The notes beneath the pieces are model-generated. The model did not search any database and was not told the origin of the DNA. It saw only the letters and a list, made by a program, of their open reading frames with translations. The translations under genes and the position numbers were made by a program. From NCBI RefSeq assembly GCF_003008425.1, contig NZ_PXOQ01000009.1, positions 503,501 to 567,500 on the forward strand: a DNA stretch of 64,000 nucleotides, read 5' to 3'. Origin of the DNA: Aurantibacter aestuarii. Its GTDB lineage: Bacteria > Bacteroidota > Bacteroidia > Flavobacteriales > Flavobacteriaceae. Below are positions 49,675 to 59,075 of this stretch, one piece after another (position 1 is the first letter of the stretch; each line of letters starts with the position of its first letter).

Positions 49675-50676
49675 ATGAGTCAAAACAACATTACCTTAAA
49701 AGAATTAGCTAAAATATTAGATGTATCTATTTCTACCATTTCTAAAGCCTTAAATGATAGTCATGAGATTAGTGAAGCTACTAAAACAAAAATTAAGGAA
49801 TTAGCCAAACTTCATAATTACCAACCTAATAAATTGGCCATTAACTTAAAATCTGGAAAAACAAAAACAATTGCAGTTTTAATACCAAGCATACAAAACT
49901 ATTTTTTTGCCAAAGTACTGTTAGGAATTGAAAGTGTTGTGGCTAAATCTCCTTATAATATTATTATTGGAATTACAAATGAGTCTTATGAAGATGAAAA
50001 AGAGAATTTACAAAAATTGTCTAATGGAATTGTCGATGGATTTATTTTATCTGTTGCTGAAGAAACACAAATAAAGCAAGAGTTTAATCACTTCAAAAAC
50101 ACTAATAAGCCTATTGTAATGTTTGATCGTGTTGTTAAAAATATGACTTGCGACAAAGTCATGGTTAACGATTTTGATTCCGTCTATGAAGCTACTGTAG
50201 ATTTAATTAAAAACAACCGTAAAAACATTGCTATTGCCACTACTATTAACAATCTAAGTGTCATAAAACACAGAATTGAAGGTTATAAAAAAGCACTTTC
50301 AGCGCACTTAAATCAAGTAGAATTTGACTTAATAGTTGAGGAGCCATTACATCTAATTAGCGATAAACTAACAAACATCCTTAAAGCAAAAAAAATAGAT
50401 GCTATTATCTCTTTAGACGAATTTGCTTCTTTAGCAGTTTTGAAAACCGTAAAACAAAACAATTTTTCTATTCCGTCTGAAATTGCATTAATTGGATATA
50501 TGGATGAGAAAGTTGCGACTTATCTTACTCCAGAATTTTCTACAATAGACCAAAATGGAGTTCAAATTGGAGAAATTGCTGCAAAAACGCTTATAGATAG
50601 ATTAGAAAATAAAGCTTTAGAACCGCAGGAAATTATTATTAAATCTACAATAAATAAAAAAGCGACAACAAATTAA
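49675..50676 (+). CDS. LacI-family transcriptional regulator
   Basis: A 333-residue regulator. The helix-turn-helix is at the N-terminus (ITLKELAKILDVSISTISKA, then LNDSHEISEATKTKIKELA), followed by the hinge LAINLKSGKTKTIAVLIPSIQN and a periplasmic-binding-protein-like effector domain ending with TIDQNGVQIGEIAAKTLIDRL. It is 8 bp before the exonuclease gene. Its effector and targets are unknown; sugar-related regulation is usual for the family. Confidence 0.93.
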   Translation: MSQNNITLKELAKILDVSISTISKALNDSHEISEATKTKIKELAKLHNYQPNKLAINLKSGKTKTIAVLIPSIQNYFFAKVLLGIESVVAKSPYNIIIGITNESYEDEKENLQKLSNGIVDGFILSVAEETQIKQEFNHFKNTNKPIVMFDRVVKNMTCDKVMVNDFDSVYEATVDLIKNNRKNIAIATTINNLSVIKHRIEGYKKALSAHLNQVEFDLIVEEPLHLISDKLTNILKAKKIDAIISLDEFASLAVLKTVKQNNFSIPSEIALIGYMDEKVATYLTPEFSTIDQNGVQIGEIAAKTLIDRLENKALEPQEIIIKSTINKKATTN

Positions 50677-50684
50677 TAAGTTAC

Positions 50685-52013
50685 ATGAATTATACCATTA
50701 TTGATGTTGAAACTACTGGTAGAAGTAATAAAATAACAGAAATTTCAATTTTTAAATTTAATGGCGAAGAGATTGTCGATGAATTTACCTCTTTAGTAAA
50801 TCCTCTAACTTTTATTCCAGATCATATTACGGCGCTAACAGGTATAGATAATGAACTTGTAGCAGATGCGCCTATTTTTGAAGACATTGCACAAAACATA
50901 CTAGACATTACAGAAGACAGTATCTTCGTGGCGCATAATGTAAATTTCGATTATAATGTTATTAAGAAGGAGTTTGATATTTTAAATATTCCTTTCAATA
51001 AGAAAAAACTTTGTACCGTGCGTTTATCACGTACTTTACTGCCTGGTTTTCAATCCTACAGTTTAGGTAAATTATGTAAATCTTTAGATATAAATTTAGT
51101 GGACAGACATCGAGCTCGTGGCGATGCCGAAGCGACTGTAATTTTATTTAAAAAATTACTTATTCAAAAAAATGCTCAAGAAGTTTTTACTAAATTTTTA
51201 AATAAAAACTCCAAGGAAGCAACATTACCATCTTATCTACCTAAAACAGATTATGATAAATTACCTAATGCCCCAGGCATTTATTATTTCAGAAATAAAA
51301 AGAATGAAATAATCTATATTGGTAAATCTAAAGATATAAAAAAACGCGTCACTAGTCATTTTTACAGTAAAGCACAAAAAAGTTTAGATATGTGTCGTGA
51401 TACTGGTGCTATAGATTTTGAAACTTCTGGAAGTGAATTAATTGCTTCTTTAATGGAAGATTTTGCTATTAAAAAACACTTTCCAAAATTTAATGTCGTT
51501 GCAAAAAAAAGATTACAGACAATTTCGTTATTTAATTATGTAGATAGAAATGGTGTCATTCATTTAGCATTAAATAATAGTAAACTGTTTGCAAATCCCA
51601 TTCTGAAATTTCAGAATTTAACTGAAGCCAGACTAGAATTAGAAAAGATTTGTAGTAGTTTTAAATTATGTCCAAAATTTTGTCATTTACAAGAAAATGT
51701 TACGCAGTGTTCTCATTTTGCAATTACATGTGAAGGTATTTGTAGAAACAATGAGTCCATAAAATCTTACAATGATAAAGTCTCTAATGCCATTTGTGAA
51801 TTAACCACCAGCACTAAAGATCTAGTCATTAAAGAAAAAGGACGTCATCCAGATGAAACTGCTTTTGTGTGGATTAAAAAAAATGTTTATTTAGGTTATG
51901 GCTTTATTCCTAATGACTGCCAAATTAACCATGAAGATGAGCTTGAAGATTACCTGATTAAACAAAACGACAATTCAGATATTAAAAATATTTTAAGACC
52001 ATATTTGGCATAA
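50685..52013 (+). CDS. DnaQ-like exonuclease fused to a GIY-YIG/UvrC-like domain
   Basis: A 442-residue two-domain nuclease. Residues 1-170 are a DEDDh 3'-5' exonuclease (YTIIDVETTGRSNKITEI with Asp and Glu, FVAHNVNFDYNVI and HRARGDAEATV with His and Asp). Residues 195-280 are a GIY-YIG domain (NAPGIYYFRNKKNEIIYIGKSKDIKKRVTSHF), related to the N-terminus of UvrC and Cho. A Cys-rich part follows (about 320-360, with CPKFCH, CSHF and CEGICR). It is likely to act in DNA repair. The fold arrangement resembles the exonuclease/UvrC-like proteins of actinobacteria and Bacteroidota. Confidence 0.87.
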   Translation: MNYTIIDVETTGRSNKITEISIFKFNGEEIVDEFTSLVNPLTFIPDHITALTGIDNELVADAPIFEDIAQNILDITEDSIFVAHNVNFDYNVIKKEFDILNIPFNKKKLCTVRLSRTLLPGFQSYSLGKLCKSLDINLVDRHRARGDAEATVILFKKLLIQKNAQEVFTKFLNKNSKEATLPSYLPKTDYDKLPNAPGIYYFRNKKNEIIYIGKSKDIKKRVTSHFYSKAQKSLDMCRDTGAIDFETSGSELIASLMEDFAIKKHFPKFNVVAKKRLQTISLFNYVDRNGVIHLALNNSKLFANPILKFQNLTEARLELEKICSSFKLCPKFCHLQENVTQCSHFAITCEGICRNNESIKSYNDKVSNAICELTTSTKDLVIKEKGRHPDETAFVWIKKNVYLGYGFIPNDCQINHEDELEDYLIKQNDNSDIKNILRPYLA

Positions 52014-52031
52014 ATTTAGAAACAATTCAAT

Positions 52032-52766
52032 TTAAAAAACTAACATCATAATTGCCATAATTATCATAATGGCGTTTTCTATAAAAGTAGCTTCTGTCAT
52101 GGGTAATTTTAGCGCAGTTCCAAGACAAGCACATTGAATATATTTTTTGTTTAATAGTGTTTTTGTTACGCCTATAGTAGTAATACTTAATATGATTAAT
52201 GTAATTATAAGCGCTATATCTATTTGAAATCGCATTAAAAACATGATTCCTAAAGCGGTTTCTAGAAACGGATAAATCCAACCATATACCGGTATTTTTT
52301 TAGCTAAGGGATCGTACATTTTAAAAGATTCTGGAAAACCTTTTAAATCTAAAAGTTTAAAAAAACTGAATACGATAAAGAATAACCCCATAAAATCCAG
52401 CATGACATCGCTTAAATTCCACGCTTTATAATGCATAAGATTACTTGCTGTTGCAATATAAAATAAGATAAGTAACAAAGGTTTTAGCTGTTCTAATTTC
52501 GACTTTTCTTCGGAAATGTCTACAGGTGATGCGCTTTTGTTTAATACATTTTTTTCTTCGGAAGGATTTTCTGAAAGTGTATATTTTTCTGGTAATGCTT
52601 GTTTAAGTGTTTTAGTTGGTATATGTGAGGACATGGTTATTTTAGCTTCTTGGGCTTTTAAATTAACGTCAACACTAGTGACTTGTTCAAGTTCATTCAA
52701 ATGTTTTATCACAGAAGCTTTACATCCATTACATGTCATTCCGGTTACTTTATATGTATGTGTCAT
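52032..52766 (-). CDS. Heavy-metal-associated (HMA) domain protein with MauE-like membrane domain
   Basis: A 244-residue protein. The first 65 residues form an HMA metal-binding domain with GMTCNGCKASV (CxxC). After a linker (to about 90) come four hydrophobic helices, for example LKPLLLILFYIATASN and WIYPFLETALGIMFLMRF, and a MauE-like CACLGTALKLP where relatives have CGCFG. The combination suggests a copper or thiol carrier in the inner membrane. Exact role unknown. It is the last gene before the polysaccharide locus and read away from it. Confidence 0.8.
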   Translation of the reverse strand: MTHTYKVTGMTCNGCKASVIKHLNELEQVTSVDVNLKAQEAKITMSSHIPTKTLKQALPEKYTLSENPSEEKNVLNKSASPVDISEEKSKLEQLKPLLLILFYIATASNLMHYKAWNLSDVMLDFMGLFFIVFSFFKLLDLKGFPESFKMYDPLAKKIPVYGWIYPFLETALGIMFLMRFQIDIALIITLIILSITTIGVTKTLLNKKYIQCACLGTALKLPMTEATFIENAIMIIMAIMMLVF

Positions 52767-52975
52767 AAAATCTAATTAAAAATAAATTTATTTGCATTCG
52801 ATTTAAACCCTAGATGAAACAATTATCACTTAAAATCTACTTTTTTTAACTCTAATCAAACCCATCAAATCAAATAAATTAGTAGGTTTACTTTTATATC
52901 CAAATTTCAAAAAAAAATCTTAGAGTAATAAACCTTTAAGTTATTTTTAAGTCATATCTACAGAAAAAAGTTTAA

Positions 52976-54766
52976 ATGAAACACATAATTCTTAAAGTAG
53001 CAATTATTCTAATAACTACAGGCCTATTTGCCCAAAATAAAAACTATAAAAAACAATGGGAATTTCCAGCTAAAGATTCTACAATGTATGTTACCGCAGA
53101 ACAGCAAAAAGAATTATATGCAACGGAAGCAGAAATGCAGTGGTTTAAAGATGCTAAATTAGGTGTTTTTGTACACTGGGGTCCTGCTCTATTTGAGACT
53201 GATGCATTAAGTTGGGGTCGAAATGGAGAACGTCCTGGAGCTGGAAAACCAGCAACCAAAGGTGTTAATCCAGAAGTTTATGATAATTTATATAAAAAGT
53301 TTGATCCTGTAAATTTTGATGCCGATAAATGGATGCAGCAGGTCAAAGATTGGGGTGCAGAGTATATTGTATTTACAGCAAAACATCATGATGGTTTCGC
53401 TTTTTTTGATGCTAAAAATTCCGATTATACTATAATGAATACACCTTTTGCAAGAGATATTTGCAAAGAGTTGGCAGAAGCTGCGTATAAAGCAAATGTA
53501 AAGCTTTTTTGGTATTATTCTCAACCCGATTGGGTTCACCCAGATAATCTTCGTGAAAAGCATTACGAGAATTATTTACCTTACATGAAACAACATGTTA
53601 AGCAATTATTTACAGATTATGGTCGAATTGATGGCGTGTTTTGGGACCATTTAGCTACTAAATATTGGCAATGGGATTCATACCACATTTTAAAAGATTT
53701 AAAAAAATGGCAGCCCGGTATTATAAGCAATGCACGTGTTGGTTTTGGATGGCCTCTAGAAGATCGAGGTGATTATGACACTCCTGAACAAAGTTTAGGT
53801 CCAGTAGATCATCACAGATATTGGGAAGCTTGTTTAACCATGACAGACAAATGGTTATATCATAAAAACGGACCTGTAAAACCATACGAAACTGTATTAA
53901 GTATGTTAATTCAAGTTGCTGGAAATGGTGGGAATTTATTATTGAATTTAGGTCCAGATGCTAAAGGTGAGTTCGTAGAAAAAGAAGCTAAGCAAGCTCT
54001 TAAAGTTGGTGAGTGGATAAAAACATACGGCCATACCATTAAAAATACACGTCGAGGCATTTATATTGGTGGCGACTATGGTTCTTCAACTCAAATTGGT
54101 AACAAATTATATATTCACGTTTTACAAAAATTAGGAAATACTACAGAAGCAGCTATTGAATTACCTGTTCTCCCTACAAAAATCTTAACTGCAAAAGGAA
54201 TTACAAATGGATTCAAAAATCATGAAATAAAAAATGGGAAATTAATCCTTCATTTTGATAAAACTCAATTCAATAATAATTTGGATAATATTGTTGAATT
54301 AACTTTAGCTGAAGATCCATCAAATTTTGAGCGTATCGAAACTTGGAAAGCTATTCCTTTAGAAAACACAGAATTTAATGTGTCTGAATCTTCATTTTCT
54401 AACGAAAATAAAAAAGGAGATGTTATTTACGATGCTAAAGGAAATGTATTTAGCGAAGGAATTCATCTTAAAAAATGGTGGGAACCTGCAAGAGACGATA
54501 AAGAACCTAGTTTAACATTAGACTTTAAATCTCCAAAAAAAGTTAAAACCATCCTATTGAGTGAAAATATGCGATCTCATTGTGTACGAGAGTTTACCAT
54601 TGAAACTAAAAATGCAAAAGGACAATGGAGTACAGCTTTTCAAGGAGAAACTATTGGTGAAGGTTTAAGAATTAAATTAAACGGAACACCTATTTATGGA
54701 ATGAGATTAAACCCCACAAAGAAGACTAAAAACATCCAAATCACGGCATTTAACGCTTATGAATAA
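52976..54766 (+). CDS. GH29 alpha-L-fucosidase
   Basis: A 596-residue periplasmic or surface enzyme that removes alpha-L-fucose, with a signal peptide (MKHIILKVAIILITTGLFAQ). The catalytic TIM barrel (about 50-360) has VFVHWGP, TAKHHDGFAFF and GRIDGVFWDH, in which Asp224 is the likely nucleophile. A C-terminal beta-sandwich (from about 470) looks like an F5/8-type carbohydrate-binding module: SLTLDFKSPKKVKTILLSENM, IQITAFNAYE. It is the first gene of an operon with the phosphoesterase (overlap 8 bp) and two sulfatases. Its neighbours suggest a sulfated, fucose-containing glycan. Confidence 0.93.
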   Translation: MKHIILKVAIILITTGLFAQNKNYKKQWEFPAKDSTMYVTAEQQKELYATEAEMQWFKDAKLGVFVHWGPALFETDALSWGRNGERPGAGKPATKGVNPEVYDNLYKKFDPVNFDADKWMQQVKDWGAEYIVFTAKHHDGFAFFDAKNSDYTIMNTPFARDICKELAEAAYKANVKLFWYYSQPDWVHPDNLREKHYENYLPYMKQHVKQLFTDYGRIDGVFWDHLATKYWQWDSYHILKDLKKWQPGIISNARVGFGWPLEDRGDYDTPEQSLGPVDHHRYWEACLTMTDKWLYHKNGPVKPYETVLSMLIQVAGNGGNLLLNLGPDAKGEFVEKEAKQALKVGEWIKTYGHTIKNTRRGIYIGGDYGSSTQIGNKLYIHVLQKLGNTTEAAIELPVLPTKILTAKGITNGFKNHEIKNGKLILHFDKTQFNNNLDNIVELTLAEDPSNFERIETWKAIPLENTEFNVSESSFSNENKKGDVIYDAKGNVFSEGIHLKKWWEPARDDKEPSLTLDFKSPKKVKTILLSENMRSHCVREFTIETKNAKGQWSTAFQGETIGEGLRIKLNGTPIYGMRLNPTKKTKNIQITAFNAYE

Positions 54767-56054
54767 CAATATTACAATTTTAAAAAGATTTGCCATTTCT
54801 ATTGGAACTCTATCGCTTCTGTTTTTGGCTTGCAACTCTACAAATCAATTAAAAAAAAATTCCGAAAAAACTACAATAACAGAAGTAATTGGTATTAAGC
54901 CAGATTTGATACGAGAGCCTTATTTGCAAAAAGTAAGAAAAGATTCTACCATCATTACATGGAAAACTAATGGTATTGCAAAAAACTGTTATGTTTCTAT
55001 TACCGAGAGAGCAACAAAAAGCAATTCAATTATAAAAGGCTATTTAACGCCTCATGAGGGGTTTATGTTTAATGAAGTAGCTATTTCAGGTTTAAAACCA
55101 AATACCATTTATAATTATTCTATTTATTCTAACGGACATCTTTTAGCTGGTGGAACAGATTATTACTTTAAAACTGCTCCTAAAGACAAAAATTCTCCTT
55201 TTAGTTTTTATGCCTTAGGAGATATTGGCGCTAAAGAACAAGGTAGTTTTGCTATGGAACCTGCTAACAGAATTACCGAGTTAGCTATTAAACCAGATTT
55301 TGGATTAGGTTTAGGTGATATTGTGTATCCCAAAGGAGAAAGTAAAAATTATGACAACCATTTATTTAAACCTTTCAAAGACGTATTTAAAAACATTCCT
55401 TTTTATCCAGTAGCAGGAAATCATGATTGGCTGAGTGTAAATCATGACGAAAATTTTAAAAAGGAATGGAATTTACCAAACAAAGAATATTATTATACGT
55501 TCTCTTATGCTAATACTTTATTTATAGGCTTAGATTCTCGAGATGGGAATTTTTATGATTATGAACATCAAACCGTCTGGTTAAAAAAAACACTGTCTGA
55601 AAATAAAGGAAAATTCGATTGGATTGTGGTGTATTTACATCATAACGGTAAAAGCTGCACTTATAAACAGGACTATGAGCATGTTATTAGTCTTTATGAT
55701 GTCTTTGCTTCTTACAATGTAGATTTGGTATTAAATGGTCATGCTCATACCTATGAGCGTTTAAAACCTTACGATGCTAATGGAAATATTGATAGCTCTC
55801 AAAATAATCATTCTATTTATGAAAACTTAGAAAACCAATTTATTTCTATTACAATTGGTGCTGGTGGAAAAATTAATAAAAAATGGGAGCCTAATCCAAA
55901 TAATAATAAAAATTGTGATGATGGTACAATAGTAGCTCATTCAGAACATGTGGCTAGTTTTGGATTAATTTCTATAGATAAAAAAACTTTGTCTTTTAAA
56001 GGAATTAACTCTTTTACAGGTGATGCATTTGATGAATTTATAATTAAAAAATAA
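54759..56054 (+). CDS. Purple-acid-phosphatase-like metallophosphoesterase lipoprotein
   Basis: A 431-residue secreted lipoprotein (ITLSLLFLACNST-type lipobox region, Cys near residue 26). After a fibronectin-III-like N-terminal domain (PDLIREPYLQKVRKDSTIITWKT, GLKPNTIYNY) comes a metallophosphatase domain with GDIGAKE, GLGDIVYPKGE, AGNHDWL, VYLHHNGKS and NGHAHTYERL, the metal ligands of the family. The start overlaps the fucosidase by 8 bp. A phosphatase in such a locus may act on a phosphorylated glycan or scavenge phosphate; neither is proven. Confidence 0.9.
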   Translation: MNNNITILKRFAISIGTLSLLFLACNSTNQLKKNSEKTTITEVIGIKPDLIREPYLQKVRKDSTIITWKTNGIAKNCYVSITERATKSNSIIKGYLTPHEGFMFNEVAISGLKPNTIYNYSIYSNGHLLAGGTDYYFKTAPKDKNSPFSFYALGDIGAKEQGSFAMEPANRITELAIKPDFGLGLGDIVYPKGESKNYDNHLFKPFKDVFKNIPFYPVAGNHDWLSVNHDENFKKEWNLPNKEYYYTFSYANTLFIGLDSRDGNFYDYEHQTVWLKKTLSENKGKFDWIVVYLHHNGKSCTYKQDYEHVISLYDVFASYNVDLVLNGHAHTYERLKPYDANGNIDSSQNNHSIYENLENQFISITIGAGGKINKKWEPNPNNNKNCDDGTIVAHSEHVASFGLISIDKKTLSFKGINSFTGDAFDEFIIKK

Positions 56055-56056
56055 AT

Positions 56057-57643
56057 ATGAAGGGATTTATAATTTTACTGCTTAGTTTATCCTGCTCTAT
56101 AAGCATGGCACAGGAAAATATGCCACTCTCCAACTCTCACGTCATAAAACCAAACATTGTTTATATTCTTGCTGATGACTTAGGTATTGGTGATGTTTCT
56201 GGCTTAAATCCGGAAGCAAAAGTGAATACACCAAATATAGAAAAGTTAATCCATAATGGAATGACTTTTACAGATGCACATACAACGTCTTCAGTATGTA
56301 CGCCTTCCAGATATAGTATTATGACCGGAGAATATTCTTGGCGCACCAAGTTAAAAGGACGAGTTTTGGATGGTTATTCTAAAGCTTTAATTGAAGAAGA
56401 TAAAGATACCGCACCTAAATTATTACAACGTAATGGTTATGAAACCGCTATGATTGGTAAATGGCATTTAGGCTGGAACTGGCAGTTTAAAACAGAAGAA
56501 ACTTTTGAAATGGATCCAAAAAATCCTTACCAGTTTAAAGAGGACATTAGCGATAAAGTAGATTACAGCAAACCATTTACTGGTGGACCAACAGATTGTG
56601 GTTTCGATTATTTTTTCGGATTAAATGCATCTCTCGATTTTCCGCCTTATGTGTATTCAGAAAATAATAAACTTATCACAATTCCTACAGCAACCATGAA
56701 ACCAGATGGAAAAGATAAAAATTTTCCTGGAGGACGAAAAAAAGATTTGGTTGGAGGACAAAAACTAAAACGAAAAGGCGATAAAGCACCAGACTTTAAA
56801 GCAGAACAAGTTATGTTGGATCTAACCAACAAATCGGTTGATTATATTGCTAATTATAAAGAAGAAAAACCCTTCTTTTTATACCTACCTTTAACTGCAC
56901 CACATACACCTGTCTACCCAAGAGAAGAGTTTGTTGGAACAAGTAAAGCAGGTATTTATGGCGATTTTATACAGGAATTAGATTGGACTGTTGGACAAAT
57001 TGTTTCCGCTCTAAAGGAAAAAGGGATTGAAGAGAATACTATAATTATTTTTACAGCCGATAATGGTGCTTCTAAAACATCTTTTCCAGAGGAGTTTGAA
57101 GACACTTATAAGCATAGACCAAGTGCACATTTGAAAGGAAGAAAAGCATCGCTACACCAAGGTGGACACACAGTACCATTTATTGTACAATGGAAAAACG
57201 TCGTAAAACCTAATTCAAAAAATAACACGACCATTTCATTGGGCGATTTATATGCTACTTGCGCCGATTTACTACATGCTGAAACTGACAAAAACCAAGG
57301 TGTAGATAGTTACAGTATATTACCTCTATTAAAAGGAAATAATAAATATAATAGAGAATCTTCAGTATATAGCAATTTTGCAGGACGTTTTTCTATTAGA
57401 AAAGGTGACTGGAAAATGGATTTAAATCCTAAAAAAGGAAGCAGTTATCTTATCAATATTGCCGAAGACCCATCAGAAAAAAATAATCTGTTTTACAATG
57501 AAGCTTATTCGGCTAAAGTTCAAGAATTAACAACTGCATTAAATAAAGTGATTCTTGATGGCAGAAGCACGCCAGGCGAACCATTAAAAAATAAAGGTCC
57601 TAAAATCTGGAACAATCTATTTTGGTTAAAAAACAAAAAATAA
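56057..57643 (+). CDS. S1-family sulfatase (first)
   Basis: A 528-residue secreted sulfatase with a signal peptide (MKGFIILLLSLSCSISMAQ). Metal ligands Asp40-Asp41 (YILADDLGIGD) and the Cys81-type formylglycine motif CTPSRYSIMTG are intact, then the metal loop FTADNGASKT and IGKWHLGWNW. Cys81 must be oxidised to formylglycine, presumably by the FGE encoded at 59076. The residues around GEYSWRTKLKGRVLDG resemble those of fucoidan or carrageenan-linked sulfatases, but I do not assign a subfamily. It starts 2 bp after the phosphoesterase. Confidence 0.94.
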   Translation: MKGFIILLLSLSCSISMAQENMPLSNSHVIKPNIVYILADDLGIGDVSGLNPEAKVNTPNIEKLIHNGMTFTDAHTTSSVCTPSRYSIMTGEYSWRTKLKGRVLDGYSKALIEEDKDTAPKLLQRNGYETAMIGKWHLGWNWQFKTEETFEMDPKNPYQFKEDISDKVDYSKPFTGGPTDCGFDYFFGLNASLDFPPYVYSENNKLITIPTATMKPDGKDKNFPGGRKKDLVGGQKLKRKGDKAPDFKAEQVMLDLTNKSVDYIANYKEEKPFFLYLPLTAPHTPVYPREEFVGTSKAGIYGDFIQELDWTVGQIVSALKEKGIEENTIIIFTADNGASKTSFPEEFEDTYKHRPSAHLKGRKASLHQGGHTVPFIVQWKNVVKPNSKNNTTISLGDLYATCADLLHAETDKNQGVDSYSILPLLKGNNKYNRESSVYSNFAGRFSIRKGDWKMDLNPKKGSSYLINIAEDPSEKNNLFYNEAYSAKVQELTTALNKVILDGRSTPGEPLKNKGPKIWNNLFWLKNKK

Positions 57644-59070
57644 TGAGAAATTTACTGTGTCTTTTTATATGCTTTGCGGTGTTTAATTGTAAAGCACAAC
57701 AAAAATTAGTTAAAACCAGTCAAAAACAACCTAATGTATTGTTTATTCTGGCTGACGATTTAGGCATAAACGCTTTGAACTGTTATGGCAACCCATTAGT
57801 AGAGTCACCACATATAGATCAACTATATCGTGAAGGCATGCATTTTACAAATGGCTATTCTAACGATCCTACTTGTGCGCCATCTCGAGCTTCAATACTA
57901 TCTGGTCAATATGTACCAAGACATAGAGTTTACAGAGTAACAGACCGCTACAAGAGCGATAAAAAAACATTGGAAGCCATGCGCTTTTTACCACCAGAAA
58001 TTAATAAAGTTAAAGGCTCTGGTGCTGGATTAAATTTAGATAAAATTACTATTGCTGAAGCTCTAAAAGCCAATAATTACACCACTGCAGCCTATGGAAA
58101 ATGGCATTTAGGAAAAAATGAATTACAAATTCAAAATCAAGGTTTTGATGAAGGTTATGAGATTACTGGACATTATAATTTTAAAACCTCACCACAGCAA
58201 AATGATGTAGACAACTCACAGTATTCGGCAGATGTGATTACAGAAAACACCATTAATTTCATAAAAAAATCAGCTTTCGAAAACAAACCATTTTTTGCTT
58301 ATGTACCCTATTATTTAGTACATAAACCTTTAGAGCCTAAAGCAGAATATTTGACACACTTTAAACAAAAATTAAAAGGAAATCCAGAGGTTGGAAAGGA
58401 TGAAATCAAGGTATTAGCCATGATAAAAAGTTTGGATGACAGTGTTGGGCAGCTTCTAAAAACCTTAACCGACTTAAATTTGGATGATGATACCATTATT
58501 GTATTTACTAGTGATAATGGACATTATAAAACCGAAAGTAATTTATTTAATAAGCCCTATCAAGGTGTAAAAGGGCAAACATTAGAAGGAGGCATTAGAG
58601 TGCCTTACATTTTTAAGTGGAAAAATAAGATTAAAGCCGGATCAGTATCTAAAGAACCCATAATTCATGTAGATATTTATCCTACACTTTTAGGTTTAAC
58701 TCAAACCGTAAAGCCTGAAGATTATATTTTAGATGGCGAGGACCTAACTCCTATTCTACTAAATACAGCTTCTCAAACTAAACGTGACGCTTTAATTTGG
58801 GAATATACCAATTATGCTAATTATAATATTAAACGTGAAGAATTTACTTCAAAATGGGTGAATGTCATTCAAATGGATGGTTATAAAATGACTGAAGATG
58901 TTGAAACGTCTACATACATTTTATATAACCTAAATGAAGATCCTTATGAAACCAAAGAGATTTCAAAAGAAAATCAAGAAATAGTAAACAAATTAAAATC
59001 AAGATTAGAATTGTGGAAAACTGAAACAGGTTACGAAGCCCCAAAGCCTAATCCCGATTATAAAAAATAA
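57643..59070 (+). CDS. S1-family sulfatase (second)
   Basis: A 475-residue secreted sulfatase. The ATG overlaps the TAA of the first sulfatase (TAATG), a strong sign of coupled translation; the longer frame at 57622 would lie inside the preceding gene. Signal peptide MRNLLCLFICFAVFNCKAQ. Metal ligands Asp38-Asp39 (FILADDLGI), formylglycine site Cys78 (TCAPSRASILSG), GKWHLG and FTSDNGHYKT are present. The insert after GQYVPRHRVYRV differs from the first enzyme, so it probably attacks another sulfate position. Confidence 0.94.
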   Translation: MRNLLCLFICFAVFNCKAQQKLVKTSQKQPNVLFILADDLGINALNCYGNPLVESPHIDQLYREGMHFTNGYSNDPTCAPSRASILSGQYVPRHRVYRVTDRYKSDKKTLEAMRFLPPEINKVKGSGAGLNLDKITIAEALKANNYTTAAYGKWHLGKNELQIQNQGFDEGYEITGHYNFKTSPQQNDVDNSQYSADVITENTINFIKKSAFENKPFFAYVPYYLVHKPLEPKAEYLTHFKQKLKGNPEVGKDEIKVLAMIKSLDDSVGQLLKTLTDLNLDDDTIIVFTSDNGHYKTESNLFNKPYQGVKGQTLEGGIRVPYIFKWKNKIKAGSVSKEPIIHVDIYPTLLGLTQTVKPEDYILDGEDLTPILLNTASQTKRDALIWEYTNYANYNIKREEFTSKWVNVIQMDGYKMTEDVETSTYILYNLNEDPYETKEISKENQEIVNKLKSRLELWKTETGYEAPKPNPDYKK

Positions 59071-59075
59071 CCTAT

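Noticed and set aside
49675-50676. LacI-type gene as regulator of the polysaccharide locus
   Set aside because: It is cotranscribed with a nuclease gene and separated from the locus by an opposing gene; the hybrid sensor is a far better candidate.
52027-52281. 84-codon minus-strand frame
   Set aside because: Overlaps the HMA-MauE gene in another frame; its Tyr/Asn/Arg-rich sequence has no family features.
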